In this document: positions 33,999 to 43,794 of the stretch, in pieces
How positions within the stretch are numbered: position 1 is the stretch's first letter
Layout of the letters: each line of letters begins with the position of its first letter
DNA from: Galbibacter sp038433465
GTDB lineage: Bacteria; Bacteroidota; Bacteroidia; Flavobacteriales; Flavobacteriaceae
DNA: 64,000 bases
Direction of reading: 5' to 3'
NCBI RefSeq assembly: GCF_038433465.1
Contig: NZ_JAESVF010000002.1
Coordinates: forward strand, 310,001 to 374,000
Notes under the pieces: model-generated
What the model was told of the DNA's origin: nothing
The model's input: the letters and a program-made list of their open reading frames with translations, nothing else
The model's database searches: none
Translations under genes and position numbers: made by a program

Positions 33999-34745
33999 AT
34001 GTGGAATTTAAATAAAGTTTGTAGTGTTTTTGTTTTGCTGATAATACTTTCGGCATGTAAAGAAGCATCTAAACAATCAGAAGTAATATCAAAAAAAGAT
34101 ACGTTGGCAATTGCTTCTGATGTAGAAAATGTAATTGTAGATACGCTCCAAATTCCTTCCGCAGAAAAAAAACAAATTCCACCATTAGCATCGCTTCCAG
34201 ATACTACGTTTGTTAGATTGGCAGATTATAGTAACGATTTTGTTTATGAAATGAAATATGCCACAGACGATAACTTTTTAAAAGCACAGGTTTACGATTG
34301 TGGCGAGTGTTATGTTCGTGCAGTAACCGCCAAAGGTTTGATAAAAGCCAACACTGCATTTATGGAAAAGGGCTACCGAATTAAATTTTTTGATTGCTAT
34401 CGTCCGCATGATGTACAAAAGAAAATGTGGAAAATTGTTCCTAATCCAACCTATGTTGCCAATCCTGCAAAAGGGTCGATACATAATAAAGGTGGCGCAG
34501 TAGATATTACGTTAACAACTTTAGACGGCACTGAATTGGATATGGGAACTGCGTTTGATTTCTTCGGAAGAAAAGCCCGCCATGCATATACCGATTTACC
34601 ACAGGAAGTTTTGGATAACCGCAAGTTGTTGAAAACTACAATGGAGTCTTTTGGTTTTGGAGCGATAACCTCAGAGTGGTGGCATTATAACTACAAACCG
34701 ACATTAAATTATAAAGTGGCGAACTTTACTTGGGATTGTGATTAA
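33999..34745 (+). CDS. M15 family D-Ala-D-Ala dipeptidase-like lipoprotein
   Basis: Lipoprotein of 248 residues with lipobox LSAC at Cys20. The catalytic domain (about 65-248) matches peptidase family M15D (VanX/DdpX type): zinc ligands in SIHNKGGAVDITL (His and Asp) and the EWWHY motif with catalytic Glu and third-ligand His, plus FDCYRPHDVQ. Such enzymes hydrolyse D-Ala-D-Ala dipeptide or trim peptidoglycan stems; a cell-wall recycling role in the periplasm is likely rather than glycopeptide resistance, since no vanH/vanA partners are present. It is monocistronic. Confidence 0.88.
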   Translation: MWNLNKVCSVFVLLIILSACKEASKQSEVISKKDTLAIASDVENVIVDTLQIPSAEKKQIPPLASLPDTTFVRLADYSNDFVYEMKYATDDNFLKAQVYDCGECYVRAVTAKGLIKANTAFMEKGYRIKFFDCYRPHDVQKKMWKIVPNPTYVANPAKGSIHNKGGAVDITLTTLDGTELDMGTAFDFFGRKARHAYTDLPQEVLDNRKLLKTTMESFGFGAITSEWWHYNYKPTLNYKVANFTWDCD

Positions 34746-35059
34746 TTATATTTTAAACCTTAGCTTTTACTTTTTAATAGTTTTTTCATTTTTGTCTTGA
34801 CACAAAAACGAAACAAAAAGGTCAAGACTGATTAAAAAAGTATCAAAAAATCTACGGAACCATCCTCCACAGATAAAAAGAACTCGCTTTGCTCAGACAG
34901 CTTTTTATCTTCTGCCCATACTGCTTCCTCGATTTTTAAAACTTTCTTAAGTAGGTCGTTCGAAAAATCTTGTTTTTCATTTTATAATAATTACTGAAAA
35001 TCAATCTGCCTTTTAGAGCCTACCTTTGTTGGCCGATAAGCGGAGTCGAGAGCACTACA
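34746..35059. repeat. Structured intergenic region with inverted repeats
   Basis: This 314-bp convergent gap holds no gene. Two perfect inverted repeats are visible: GTCTTGAC (34794-34801) with GTCAAGAC (34821-34828), and AGATAAAAAG (34871-34880) with CTTTTTATCT (34901-34910), the latter enclosing CTCGCTTTGCTCAGAC. A third part, 35023-35051, resembles an element at 53878-53906. From memory, similar text recurs between genes of other Flavobacteriia, which would make this a copy of a dispersed element. Confidence 0.55.
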
Positions 35060-35764
35060 CTAATTGTTTATGATAGAAACAATATGGCATGCTACAATGG
35101 CAGCAGTCTCGGTGCGCAACCTATTGTTGCTTAAACTTACTGGAGTATATCCATTATCAAGAGCAGTTTGGATTTCGCTTACAGAAAAATCGCCTTCTGG
35201 ACCAATAAGGATAATAGCAGGAGTATTTGGTTTAATACTTGTTTTTAAAACCTGTTTTTCTTGTTCTTCGCAATGTGCAATAAACAATTGATCGCTTTTA
35301 CTTTCTTTTATAAAATCATTAAAACTTACAGCCTCATTAAGTTTAGGAGCATAGCAGTTTAAAGATTGCTTCATAGCCGACTGTAATATTTTTTCGTAGC
35401 GCTCTGGCTTGATCGTTTTCCTTTCTGAATGGTCGCAAAATATCGGGGTAATTTCGTCAATACCAATTTCGGTGGCTTTTTCTAAAAACCACTCATAGCG
35501 ATCGTTCATTTTAGTTGGTGCAACAGCCATGTGTAAGGAGTAGCTTTTGCGAGGCTTTTGTGTAGCATTTACAATATTTACCATACAGTTTTTTTGGTCG
35601 GCATTAATAATTTCAGATTCAAAAAGCCAACCTTTTCCGTTGGTAATATGCAGAATGTCTCCTTCTTTTTTACGTAAAACTTTACTAATGTGTTTACTTT
35701 CTTCTTTATCAAAAGTAAATTGTTGCGCGTTGTTTTCTAGTTTTGGTGCGTAAAAAAGTTGCAT
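35060..35764 (-). CDS. rsmE: 16S rRNA (uracil-1498-N3)-methyltransferase RsmE
   Basis: RsmE methylates N3 of U1498 in 16S rRNA using S-adenosylmethionine. The 234-residue product has an N-terminal PUA-like RNA-binding part (HISKVLRKKEGDILHITNGKG, about 25-45) and a SPOUT methyltransferase knot with KATEIGIDEITP, LIGPEGDFSVSEI (about 187-199) and SLSNNRLRTETAA. It is downstream of tsaD on the same strand with a 61-bp gap. Confidence 0.95.
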   Translation of the reverse strand: MQLFYAPKLENNAQQFTFDKEESKHISKVLRKKEGDILHITNGKGWLFESEIINADQKNCMVNIVNATQKPRKSYSLHMAVAPTKMNDRYEWFLEKATEIGIDEITPIFCDHSERKTIKPERYEKILQSAMKQSLNCYAPKLNEAVSFNDFIKESKSDQLFIAHCEEQEKQVLKTSIKPNTPAIILIGPEGDFSVSEIQTALDNGYTPVSLSNNRLRTETAAIVACHIVSIINN

Positions 35765-35825
35765 GGATTTTTAGTAAAAGTTTAAAAGTTAAAATTCGAA
35801 ATATATACTAAATGAAGTCTTTAAA

Positions 35826-36848
35826 TTACAGTGCGAATCTTGCTTTAGCAGTAATTGTTTGATCTGTAAATTCTTCATTTAAAAATTTGTAATAACCTAC
35901 AATTCCAATCATAGCCGCATTGTCGGTAGTGTATTCAAATTTTGGAATATAAGTTGTCCATCCAAAGCGTTGTTCGCCTTCTTTCAGGGTTTTTCTAATT
36001 CCAGAATTTGCCGAAACACCACCCCCAATAGCCACTTGCTTGATACCAGTTTCTTTGCTCGCCTTTTTTATTTTATCCATTAAAATATTAATAATGGTAT
36101 GCTGAATGGAAGCACAGATATCGTTTAAGTTTTCTTCTATAAAATTAGGGTTTTCTTTAAGTTGCTTCTGAATAAAATACAAAACAGAAGTTTTAAACCC
36201 ACTGAAGCTGAAGTTTAAACCATCAACTTTAGGCTTCGGAAATTTAAACGCTTTTGGATTTCCTAATTGCGCATATTTGTCGATTAAAGGTCCGCCAGGG
36301 TAGGGAAGTCCTAATATTTTAGCCGATTTATCAAAAGCCTCACCAACAGCATCGTCAATAGTTTCGCCGATAACTTCCATATCAAAATGGCTTTTTACAT
36401 TTACAATTTGCGTATGGCCACCACTTATGGTAACTGCCAAAAAAGGAAACGTAGGTTTTGGTGTATTGGGCTCGTCAATAAAATGTGCCAAAATATGCGC
36501 TTGCATGTGGTTCACCTCAATAAGCGGAATGTTAAGACCCAACGCCAAAGATTTGGCAAACGAAGTTCCTACAAGTAACGACCCCATTAAACCTGGGCCA
36601 CGAGTAAAAGCTATGGCAGCTAATTGTTTTTTATCGATATTTGCCTTGCTCAAAGCTTGATGCACCACAGGTACAATATTTTGTTGATGCGCTCTGGAGG
36701 CCAACTCCGGAACAACACCACCATATTCTTCATGAATTTTTTGGCTAGCAACAACATTGCTCAATACCTTGTCGTTGTATAAAACAGCCGCCGATGTATC
36801 GTCGCAAGAAGATTCTATCGCTAGTATGTAAACATCTTGAGTATTCAT
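35826..36848 (-). CDS. tsaD: tRNA N6-threonylcarbamoyltransferase TsaD
   Basis: TsaD transfers the threonylcarbamoyl group to A37 of ANN-decoding tRNAs. The 340-residue product shows the ASKHA ATPase-fold motifs: ILAIESSCDDTSAAV at the N-terminus, the metal-binding NHMQAHILAHF around 108-118, AVTISGGHTQIV, and GGGVSANSGIRK, and ends with a DNAAMIGIVGYY motif. It diverges from tamB and precedes rsmE. Confidence 0.97.
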   Translation of the reverse strand: MNTQDVYILAIESSCDDTSAAVLYNDKVLSNVVASQKIHEEYGGVVPELASRAHQQNIVPVVHQALSKANIDKKQLAAIAFTRGPGLMGSLLVGTSFAKSLALGLNIPLIEVNHMQAHILAHFIDEPNTPKPTFPFLAVTISGGHTQIVNVKSHFDMEVIGETIDDAVGEAFDKSAKILGLPYPGGPLIDKYAQLGNPKAFKFPKPKVDGLNFSFSGFKTSVLYFIQKQLKENPNFIEENLNDICASIQHTIINILMDKIKKASKETGIKQVAIGGGVSANSGIRKTLKEGEQRFGWTTYIPKFEYTTDNAAMIGIVGYYKFLNEEFTDQTITAKARFAL

Positions 36849-36850
36849 GC

Positions 36851-36858
36851 TATATTTG
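36851..36858 (+). promoter_or_regulatory. Candidate tamB -7 box
   Basis: TATATTTG, an exact TAnnTTTG match, 2 bp beyond the tsaD start codon and reading towards tamB. A transcript from here would begin near 36864. Confidence 0.4.
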
Positions 36859-36874
36859 AACTGAAATTTAAAAA

Positions 36875-36882
36875 CAAAGGTA
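36875..36882 (-). promoter_or_regulatory. Candidate tsaD -7 box
   Basis: CAAAGGTA on the plus strand is TACCTTTG on the minus strand, an exact -7 match 27 bp before the tsaD ATG. It faces the tamB box, so the two 5' ends would overlap. Confidence 0.45.
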
Positions 36883-36929
36883 AAACATAAAAGCCTATCA
36901 AAAAACTCAGAAAAATATTAATTAGAGTA

Positions 36930-39900
36930 TTGCTCGTTCTCATCTTAATTTTGGTGTTGGCGAGTATTTTTCTGTCGTTACCTTTTGTTCAAACTTCTAT
37001 TGCTAAGCGAGCCACCAATTATTTAAACGAAACCTTTAACACGCATATTTTTGTTGATGGTATTCATTTTATGCCTTTTCTGGGCGATGTAAATATTAAA
37101 GGTGTTTATATTGAAGATTACAAGCAAGACACATTGGTGTATATTAATAAGCTTAACACTTCGATTTTAAGCTTGCGACATGTTATTCAAGGCGATTTAG
37201 AATTTGGCGATATCGATGCTGATGAATTGTTTCTGAATTTAAAAATTCACAAAGGCGAAGACGATACCAATTTAAACGTTTTTGTCGATAAGTTAGATAG
37301 TGGCGAAGGCGACCCTGAGAATCCGTTTTTAATGACATCATCTCATATTTCGGTAAACCGAAGTGAGTTTAGATTGATTGACGAAAACAAAGAAACTCCG
37401 CTTATTGTTGGCTTGGAAGACCTTCATATCGAAGCAGATTATTTTAAAATTTTAGGGCCAAAAGTAGATGTAGGCGTAGAACAACTCGATTTTACAACCA
37501 AAAAAGGGGTAGTTGTAAATCAGTTAAAAACAGATTTTTCGTACACCAAAAGTCAAATGCGATTGGACAGCTTGTCTATTACAACGCCAGAATCGTATAT
37601 AAAAGGGAATATTATTTTTGATTATGAAATTGAAGATTTTAAAGACTTTTTAAACAAAGTGAATGTGAGTGGAAATTTTATAGATTCTCACGTAGCTTTA
37701 GATGAAATTAACCTGTATTTTAATGAGTTTGGTAGAGGAAGAAAAGTAGAACTTTCTTCTGATTTTGAAGGTGTTTTAAACACGCTTGCCATGAATAATT
37801 TAAAAATGACGTCTGAAAATACGTTGATTGACGGCGATTTTGTTTTTAATAATTTATTCGAAAAAGCAAAACCTTTCAGTATCGATGCGCATATAAACAA
37901 TGTATCGTCCAACTACTACCAACTTACCAATTTGTTGCCTGGAATTTTAGGAAATGCATTGCCGTCGTCTTTTAGTAGATTTGGACAATTATCGGTTTTT
38001 GGAAACATGCGAATTACCGAGCATTCGGTTTATGCAAAAGTTAATTTAATTTCGGATATCGGGAAGGGATATTCCGATTTAACCTTAACAGAAGTAAACG
38101 ATATCGATAATGCCTCATATGAAGGAATCCTTTCGTTGCAAGACTTCGATTTAGGAATTTTTCTAGAAGATGCTTCACTTGGAAACACCAATTTAGATGT
38201 TCGCGTAGATGGGCAAGGTTTCAAACAAGAGTCGTTAAATACCGAAATTATAGGCGAAATTTTCAGTGTAAATTACAACGGTTACGAATATAAAAACCTC
38301 AAAGTTTCTGGGATTTTAAAAGACCAACTTTTTGATGGTTCGGTAACTTCCAAAGACCCAAATTTTGATGTTGCATTTAAAGGGTTGGCAGACCTTTCGA
38401 GAGATACTAATGAGTTTAAATTTGTAGCTTCAGTAAATCATATCGATTTAAACAGATTAAACTTTGTAAGTCGCGATAGTATTTCGGTTTTTAAAGGAAA
38501 TATTGTTGCCGATATGACAGGGAATAATATTTACGATTTGGCTGGAGAAATAAGTTTTTATAAAACCAATTACACCAATCAAAACGATAGTTATTATTTT
38601 GATGATTTTACGATAACGTCAGAATTTAAAGGGGAAGAACGTATTATTTCTGTCAATTCTCCAGATATCATTACAGGAAGTTTAAAAGGAAAATACCGCG
38701 TTCGGGAGCTCGGCAATCTGGTTAAAAATTCAGTAGGAAGTATTTATACCAACTACAAGCCAGTGGCAATTACAGAAGGGCAATATGTAGACTTCAATTT
38801 TAAAATTTACAATAAAATAGTAGAAGTGTTTTTTCCGAAGATAGAGTTTGGAAGTAATACTTTTATAAAGGGAAGTATTGTTGCAGATGAAGGCGATTTT
38901 AAACTGAATTTTAATTCGCCTAAAATTAATGCCAACGGAAATATTTTTGACAATATTCAGGTGCAAATCGACAATAAAAACCCTTTGTATAATACCTATG
39001 TTGAGGTGCAAAATATCGAGTCGAATATTTATGATGTAAGTGAGTTTTCATTAATCAACACCAAAATAAACGACACTTTGTTTTTTAGAACAGAGTTTAA
39101 AGGCGGGAATGAGTTTAATGATATTTACAATCTTAATTTTTACCACACTTTCAACAACAAACAAGAGTCTGTTATAGGTTTAAAACGTTCGGAACTTGGA
39201 TTTAAAGGACGAAATTGGATTGTAAACGAAAACAATAATACCGATAATAAAGTAAGTTTTAGCAAGGCGCTTGATACCATCAACATCAGTAAGGTGGTGA
39301 TGAATTATCAAGATGAGCAAATAAGTTTAGAAGGGACGTTGCGCGACAGTACTTATAAAGATATCGACTTGCAATTTGAAAAAGTTACGCTCGATAAAAT
39401 CATTCCAGATATTGATAGTTTAAAACTCGATGGAGTTGTAGATGGGTATTTAAATATTTTACAGCGAAACCAAAATTATACGCCATCATCCAACGTGAAA
39501 ATATCCAATTTTGCGGTGAACGATTTACCGTTAGGAAATCTCTTTCTTTCTATTCTCGGGAACGATAACCTTACGCAATATGCAGTTAATGCTAAAATTG
39601 TAAATAACGATACGGAGTCGTTGAATATTTTAGGTGATATTAATGCTACGGAAAACGGCACACAATTAAACTTACGTGGGCATTTAGAAAACCTTAATTT
39701 AAAAGCACTGAGTCCGCTTGGAGGGGATGTTATTAGTAATATGCGAGGACTGGCTTCGGGCGATTTTAAACTGTCTGGAGGCTTGTCGAACCCCGAAATG
39801 AATGGAGGTTTGCAAATAAGTGACGGCGGACTTAAAATTCCGTATTTAAATATTGACCTCGATTTTGATAAACTAGCAGAAGTTTCGCTCGAAGGGCGTT

Positions 39901-41369
39901 CGTTTAAATTTGATGATATTCAAATCACAGACACGCAGTACAAAACCAAAGCCAACTTAAATGGTTCTATAACCTACGACCATTTTGAAGATTGGTACCT
40001 CGATTTATATCTCGATACAAAAGGAGAGCGTTTCTTGGTTTTAAATACCAAAATGGAAGAAGAATCTTTATACTACGGTACAGGATTCATTAGTGGGAAT
40101 GCTCAAATCTACGGACTTACTAACGAAACTATCAATATCGATGTAAATGCCAAAACCGAAAAAGGAACCACTTTTGTAATTCCTGTGAGTGATATTACAG
40201 AAATTGGTGACACTTCGATTATCAATTTTATCGATAAAGACGAAACAAAAGAAGAAGAAGACCAAAAACGTTTGGCGGAAGTAAGTGGTGTAGAGATGCA
40301 ATTTGAACTTGATGTTACTCCAGATGCCGAGATCGAAATAATTATCGACCCAAAAACTCGAAGCACTTTAAGAGGTACGGGAGCAGGAAATTTATTGATT
40401 GAGATTAACACCAACGGAAAGTTTAGAATGTATGGTGATTTTATTACCTACACAGGTGAGTATTTGTTTAAATACGGAGGTTTAATTAATAAGCGTTTTG
40501 TGGTGCAACCTGGAGGAACTATCAATTGGGAGGGAGACCCGTTGGATGATGTAGATATGAATATTTCTGCTAAATATTCGCTGTACGCAAACCCAGCAAT
40601 TTTATTAGAAAACAGTTTGCTCACTCGTAAAATTGAAACCGATGTAATTATTATGTTGCAAGGGCAATTAATGCAACCAACTCTAGATTACGAAATTAAC
40701 TTTCCATCGGCAAATGCGGTTATTAATGCAGAACTTCAATACCGTTTAGACGATAACTCTAAACGTGAGTTACAAGCATTTTCATTGCTTTCGCAAGGTG
40801 TGTTTTTAAATGAATTTAGTATCAATCAAACTGCGGTTACAGGAAACTTAGCACAAACGGCTTCAAGTTTATTCAATCAAGTGTTAAACGCTGGCGATGG
40901 TAAGTTTGATGTGGGCGTCTCATACGATATCGGTGAGAAAAACCCTGAACTCGACTTTGTTTCCGAAGATAGATTGGGTGTAACTGTTTCCACACAAATA
41001 AGTGAACGTATTTTAATTAACGGAAAAATTGGAGTTCCCGTAGGTGGTGTTACTGAAACAGTAGTTGCGGGTGATGTTGAGGTGCAAATTCTTTTAAATG
41101 AAGAAGGAAGCTTAATTGCACGTATATTTAATAGAGAAGACCAAATTCAGCAGTTTTTTGCACAACAGCAAGGTTATACGCAAGGACTTGGAATATCGTA
41201 TCAAGTGGAGTTTGATACTTTTAGAGAACTGATGCGCAAGATTTTTGAAGGAAATCCAAATAAAAACAACCAACCGAAACCTACCGAGCAACAATCCGAA
41301 GAAGATGAGGAGAGCATGGGGAATGGGTTGGTAAACTTCAAGTTTAAAAAGCGTAAGGAATCTTCATAA
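36930..41369 (+). CDS. tamB: Translocation/assembly module TamB
   Basis: Very large envelope protein, 1479 residues from the first acceptable start. One N-terminal membrane anchor (LILILVLASIFLSLPFVQ) is followed by a long beta-rich AsmA/TamB-type repeat body and the C-terminal DUF490/TamB domain (FRMYGDFITYTGEYLFKYGG, QPGGTINWEGDPLDDVDMNISAKY). TamB bridges inner and outer membranes and is implicated in lipid transport and barrel assembly. The TTG at 36930 leaves the anchor without positive charges, while the open frame upstream to 36891 encodes PIKKLRKILIRVLL, which is the normal basic start, but contains only ATC, ATA and ATT as candidate codons. The true start is probably there. Confidence 0.9.
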   Translation: MLVLILILVLASIFLSLPFVQTSIAKRATNYLNETFNTHIFVDGIHFMPFLGDVNIKGVYIEDYKQDTLVYINKLNTSILSLRHVIQGDLEFGDIDADELFLNLKIHKGEDDTNLNVFVDKLDSGEGDPENPFLMTSSHISVNRSEFRLIDENKETPLIVGLEDLHIEADYFKILGPKVDVGVEQLDFTTKKGVVVNQLKTDFSYTKSQMRLDSLSITTPESYIKGNIIFDYEIEDFKDFLNKVNVSGNFIDSHVALDEINLYFNEFGRGRKVELSSDFEGVLNTLAMNNLKMTSENTLIDGDFVFNNLFEKAKPFSIDAHINNVSSNYYQLTNLLPGILGNALPSSFSRFGQLSVFGNMRITEHSVYAKVNLISDIGKGYSDLTLTEVNDIDNASYEGILSLQDFDLGIFLEDASLGNTNLDVRVDGQGFKQESLNTEIIGEIFSVNYNGYEYKNLKVSGILKDQLFDGSVTSKDPNFDVAFKGLADLSRDTNEFKFVASVNHIDLNRLNFVSRDSISVFKGNIVADMTGNNIYDLAGEISFYKTNYTNQNDSYYFDDFTITSEFKGEERIISVNSPDIITGSLKGKYRVRELGNLVKNSVGSIYTNYKPVAITEGQYVDFNFKIYNKIVEVFFPKIEFGSNTFIKGSIVADEGDFKLNFNSPKINANGNIFDNIQVQIDNKNPLYNTYVEVQNIESNIYDVSEFSLINTKINDTLFFRTEFKGGNEFNDIYNLNFYHTFNNKQESVIGLKRSELGFKGRNWIVNENNNTDNKVSFSKALDTINISKVVMNYQDEQISLEGTLRDSTYKDIDLQFEKVTLDKIIPDIDSLKLDGVVDGYLNILQRNQNYTPSSNVKISNFAVNDLPLGNLFLSILGNDNLTQYAVNAKIVNNDTESLNILGDINATENGTQLNLRGHLENLNLKALSPLGGDVISNMRGLASGDFKLSGGLSNPEMNGGLQISDGGLKIPYLNIDLDFDKLAEVSLEGRSFKFDDIQITDTQYKTKANLNGSITYDHFEDWYLDLYLDTKGERFLVLNTKMEEESLYYGTGFISGNAQIYGLTNETINIDVNAKTEKGTTFVIPVSDITEIGDTSIINFIDKDETKEEEDQKRLAEVSGVEMQFELDVTPDAEIEIIIDPKTRSTLRGTGAGNLLIEINTNGKFRMYGDFITYTGEYLFKYGGLINKRFVVQPGGTINWEGDPLDDVDMNISAKYSLYANPAILLENSLLTRKIETDVIIMLQGQLMQPTLDYEINFPSANAVINAELQYRLDDNSKRELQAFSLLSQGVFLNEFSINQTAVTGNLAQTASSLFNQVLNAGDGKFDVGVSYDIGEKNPELDFVSEDRLGVTVSTQISERILINGKIGVPVGGVTETVVAGDVEVQILLNEEGSLIARIFNREDQIQQFFAQQQGYTQGLGISYQVEFDTFRELMRKIFEGNPNKNNQPKPTEQQSEEDEESMGNGLVNFKFKKRKESS

Positions 41370-41644
41370 TTCCCGACCAAAGTTTCAGTATAATTTACGT
41401 AATACTACATTTGTTTTCGACGGATGTTTATACATTCTCATTTTCAGCTTAAAATTTTAACATTTTACTTTTTTTTGGAAGAAAAATTGGTCAATTTCAG
41501 AATCGACTTATAAAAAAAAATAACGCATTTGTTAAGAATTTATCAACGAAAACGATTGAAACTTTCATTATCGCATTTTTAATCAAAACTATATGAGAAA
41601 ATTGAAATTTCTTTGGTAGTTTTACGTTCCAAATATTAAAATTA

Positions 41645-42631
41645 ATGTCTACTAGTATAAAAAAAATAGGAGTTTTGACGTCTGGAGGAGATGCTCCAGG
41701 AATGAACGCTGCACTTCGAGCAGTGGTAAGAACTTGTGCATATCATAATATCGAATGTGTTGGTATTTATAGAGGGTATCAAGGGCTTATTGAAGGAGAT
41801 TTTGAAGCACTAGACGCACGAAGTGTTAGAAACATAATTAACCGAGGAGGAACCATCTTAAAATCTGCTAGGTCTAAAGAATTTAGAACTGCAGAAGGTA
41901 GAGCAAAAGCACACAAACAATTGGTAGATAATCAAATTGATGCGTTGGTGCTTATTGGTGGTGATGGAACCTTTACCGGTGGAATGATTTTTAACGAGGA
42001 ATATGGCTATCCTGTTATCGGAATTCCAGGAACTATCGATAATGATATTGATGGAACTACTTTTACACTGGGGTACGATACAGCTTTAAATACGGTAGTA
42101 GATGCTATCGACAGAATTAGAGATACAGCCAGCTCGCACGACCGTTTATTTTTTATTGAAGTAATGGGAAGAGATTGTGGGCAATTGGCACTGAACTCTG
42201 GAGTAGGAGCAGGAGCTGAAGAAATTTTAATTCCTGAAGCAAATTTAGGTTTAGAGCGTTTGTTACACTCTTTAGAAAGAAGTAGAAAAAGCGGAAAAAC
42301 TTCAAGTATTGTTGTTGTTGCTGAAGGCGATAAAACAGGAAAAAATGTATTCGAATTAGCAGAATACGTTGAAGAAAACTTACCAAATTACGACATCCGT
42401 GTATCGGTACTAGGGCATATGCAACGTGGAGGTTCGCCAACATGTTTTGATAGAGTACTTGCCAGTAGAATGGGAGTACGCGCAGTAGAGTCGTTAATGG
42501 AAGGAAAATCAAACCTAATGGTAGGTATCATTAAAGACGAAATAGTTTTAACACCTATCGAGCAAGCAATCAAAGGAAAAACTCATATAGATGAAGAGTT
42601 GATGAGAGTTTGCGAAATTATGTCAACCTAA
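41645..42631 (+). CDS. pfkA: 6-phosphofructokinase
   Basis: ATP-dependent phosphofructokinase of glycolysis, phosphorylating fructose 6-phosphate. The 328-residue product has LTSGGDAPGMNAALRAVVR at 11-29, the ATP site GGDGTFTGG, the catalytic TIDNDIDGT loop with the general-base Asp, MGRDCG, and GGSPTCFDR near the C-terminus. A 73-bp gap separates it from gap, so these two glycolytic genes may be cotranscribed. The 275 bp upstream are AT-rich with no recognised element. Confidence 0.96.
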   Translation: MSTSIKKIGVLTSGGDAPGMNAALRAVVRTCAYHNIECVGIYRGYQGLIEGDFEALDARSVRNIINRGGTILKSARSKEFRTAEGRAKAHKQLVDNQIDALVLIGGDGTFTGGMIFNEEYGYPVIGIPGTIDNDIDGTTFTLGYDTALNTVVDAIDRIRDTASSHDRLFFIEVMGRDCGQLALNSGVGAGAEEILIPEANLGLERLLHSLERSRKSGKTSSIVVVAEGDKTGKNVFELAEYVEENLPNYDIRVSVLGHMQRGGSPTCFDRVLASRMGVRAVESLMEGKSNLMVGIIKDEIVLTPIEQAIKGKTHIDEELMRVCEIMST

Positions 42632-42704
42632 AATAAATTAATAACCATAACACCAACCGCCACCACGTGGCAAAACAAAAATTAATAATTAAAAATTGAA
42701 TAAA

Positions 42705-43706
42705 ATGTCAACAGTTAAAATTGGAATAAACGGATTTGGACGTATCGGACGTTTAGTATTTAGAGCTACCGTAAAAAGACCAAACGTAGAGATTGTAGGA
42801 ATTAACGATTTATTAGATGTAGAGCACTTAGCATACTTATTAGAGTATGACTCTGTACACGGAAGATTTGATGGGAAAATCGAAGTAAAAGATGGAAACT
42901 TAGTTGTTGACGGAAAAGTAATTAGAATTACTGCTGAAAGAGATCCTAAAAACTTAAAGTGGGACGAAGTAGGTGCAGATATCGTTGCTGAATGTACTGG
43001 TATTTTCACAACTTTAGATACAGCACAATATCATATCGATGCAGGTGCGAAAAAAGTAGTTATTTCTGCTCCTTCTAAAGATGCTCCAATGTTTGTAATG
43101 GGAGTAAACCACAAAGATGTTAAAGCTTCAGATAAAATCGTTTCTAACGCATCTTGTACAACAAACTGTTTAGCGCCAATTACAAAAGTATTACACGACA
43201 ACTTTGGTATCGAAGAAGGATTAATGACAACTGTACACGCAACTACAGCTACACAGTTAACTGTAGATGGACCATCTAGAAAAGATTACAGAGGTGGACG
43301 TAGTGCTTTATTAAACATTATTCCAGCTTCAACTGGTGCTGCAAAAGCAGTAGCAAAAGTAATTCCAGCTATGGAAGGTAAATTAACAGGAATGGCGTTT
43401 AGAGTGCCTACTGCCGACGTTTCTGTTGTTGACCTTACTGTAAAATTAGCAAAAGATACTTCTTACGAAGAAATCAAAAAAGTAATGAAGTCTGCTTCTG
43501 AAAACGAATTAAAAGGAATTTTAGGTTATACAGATGAACTTGTAGTTTCTCAAGATTTCGTTGGTGAAACTTGTACAAGTGTATTTGATGCTGATGCCGG
43601 TATTGAATTAAACTCTAAGTTCTTCAAAGTAGTTTCTTGGTACGATAACGAAACAGGATACTCAAACAAATTGGTAGACTTAGCAGAGTACATCACTGCA
43701 TTATAA
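42705..43706 (+). CDS. gap: Glyceraldehyde-3-phosphate dehydrogenase (type I)
   Basis: NAD-dependent glycolytic dehydrogenase, 333 residues from the ATG at 42705 (a TTG three codons earlier is less likely). NAD fold KIGINGFGRIGRLVFRAT, the catalytic SNASCTTNCLAPI with the active-site Cys, the HATTATQLTVDGPSRKDYRGG loop, and the C-terminal SWYDNETGYSNKLVDL are all present. It follows pfkA and is ended by a clear terminator. Confidence 0.97.
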   Translation: MSTVKIGINGFGRIGRLVFRATVKRPNVEIVGINDLLDVEHLAYLLEYDSVHGRFDGKIEVKDGNLVVDGKVIRITAERDPKNLKWDEVGADIVAECTGIFTTLDTAQYHIDAGAKKVVISAPSKDAPMFVMGVNHKDVKASDKIVSNASCTTNCLAPITKVLHDNFGIEEGLMTTVHATTATQLTVDGPSRKDYRGGRSALLNIIPASTGAAKAVAKVIPAMEGKLTGMAFRVPTADVSVVDLTVKLAKDTSYEEIKKVMKSASENELKGILGYTDELVVSQDFVGETCTSVFDADAGIELNSKFFKVVSWYDNETGYSNKLVDLAEYITAL

Positions 43707-43733
43707 TAATATAACTAAGATCTAAAAATAAAG

Positions 43734-43779
43734 CTGTCTGGATCGATTTTCAGTAAAAACTTTACAGACAGTTTTTTGT
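43734..43779 (+). terminator. Terminator after gap
   Basis: CTGTCTG (43734-43740) pairs with CAGACAG (43765-43771), followed by TTTTTTG. Confidence 0.75.
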
Positions 43780-43794
43780 TAAGATCTGCTTACT

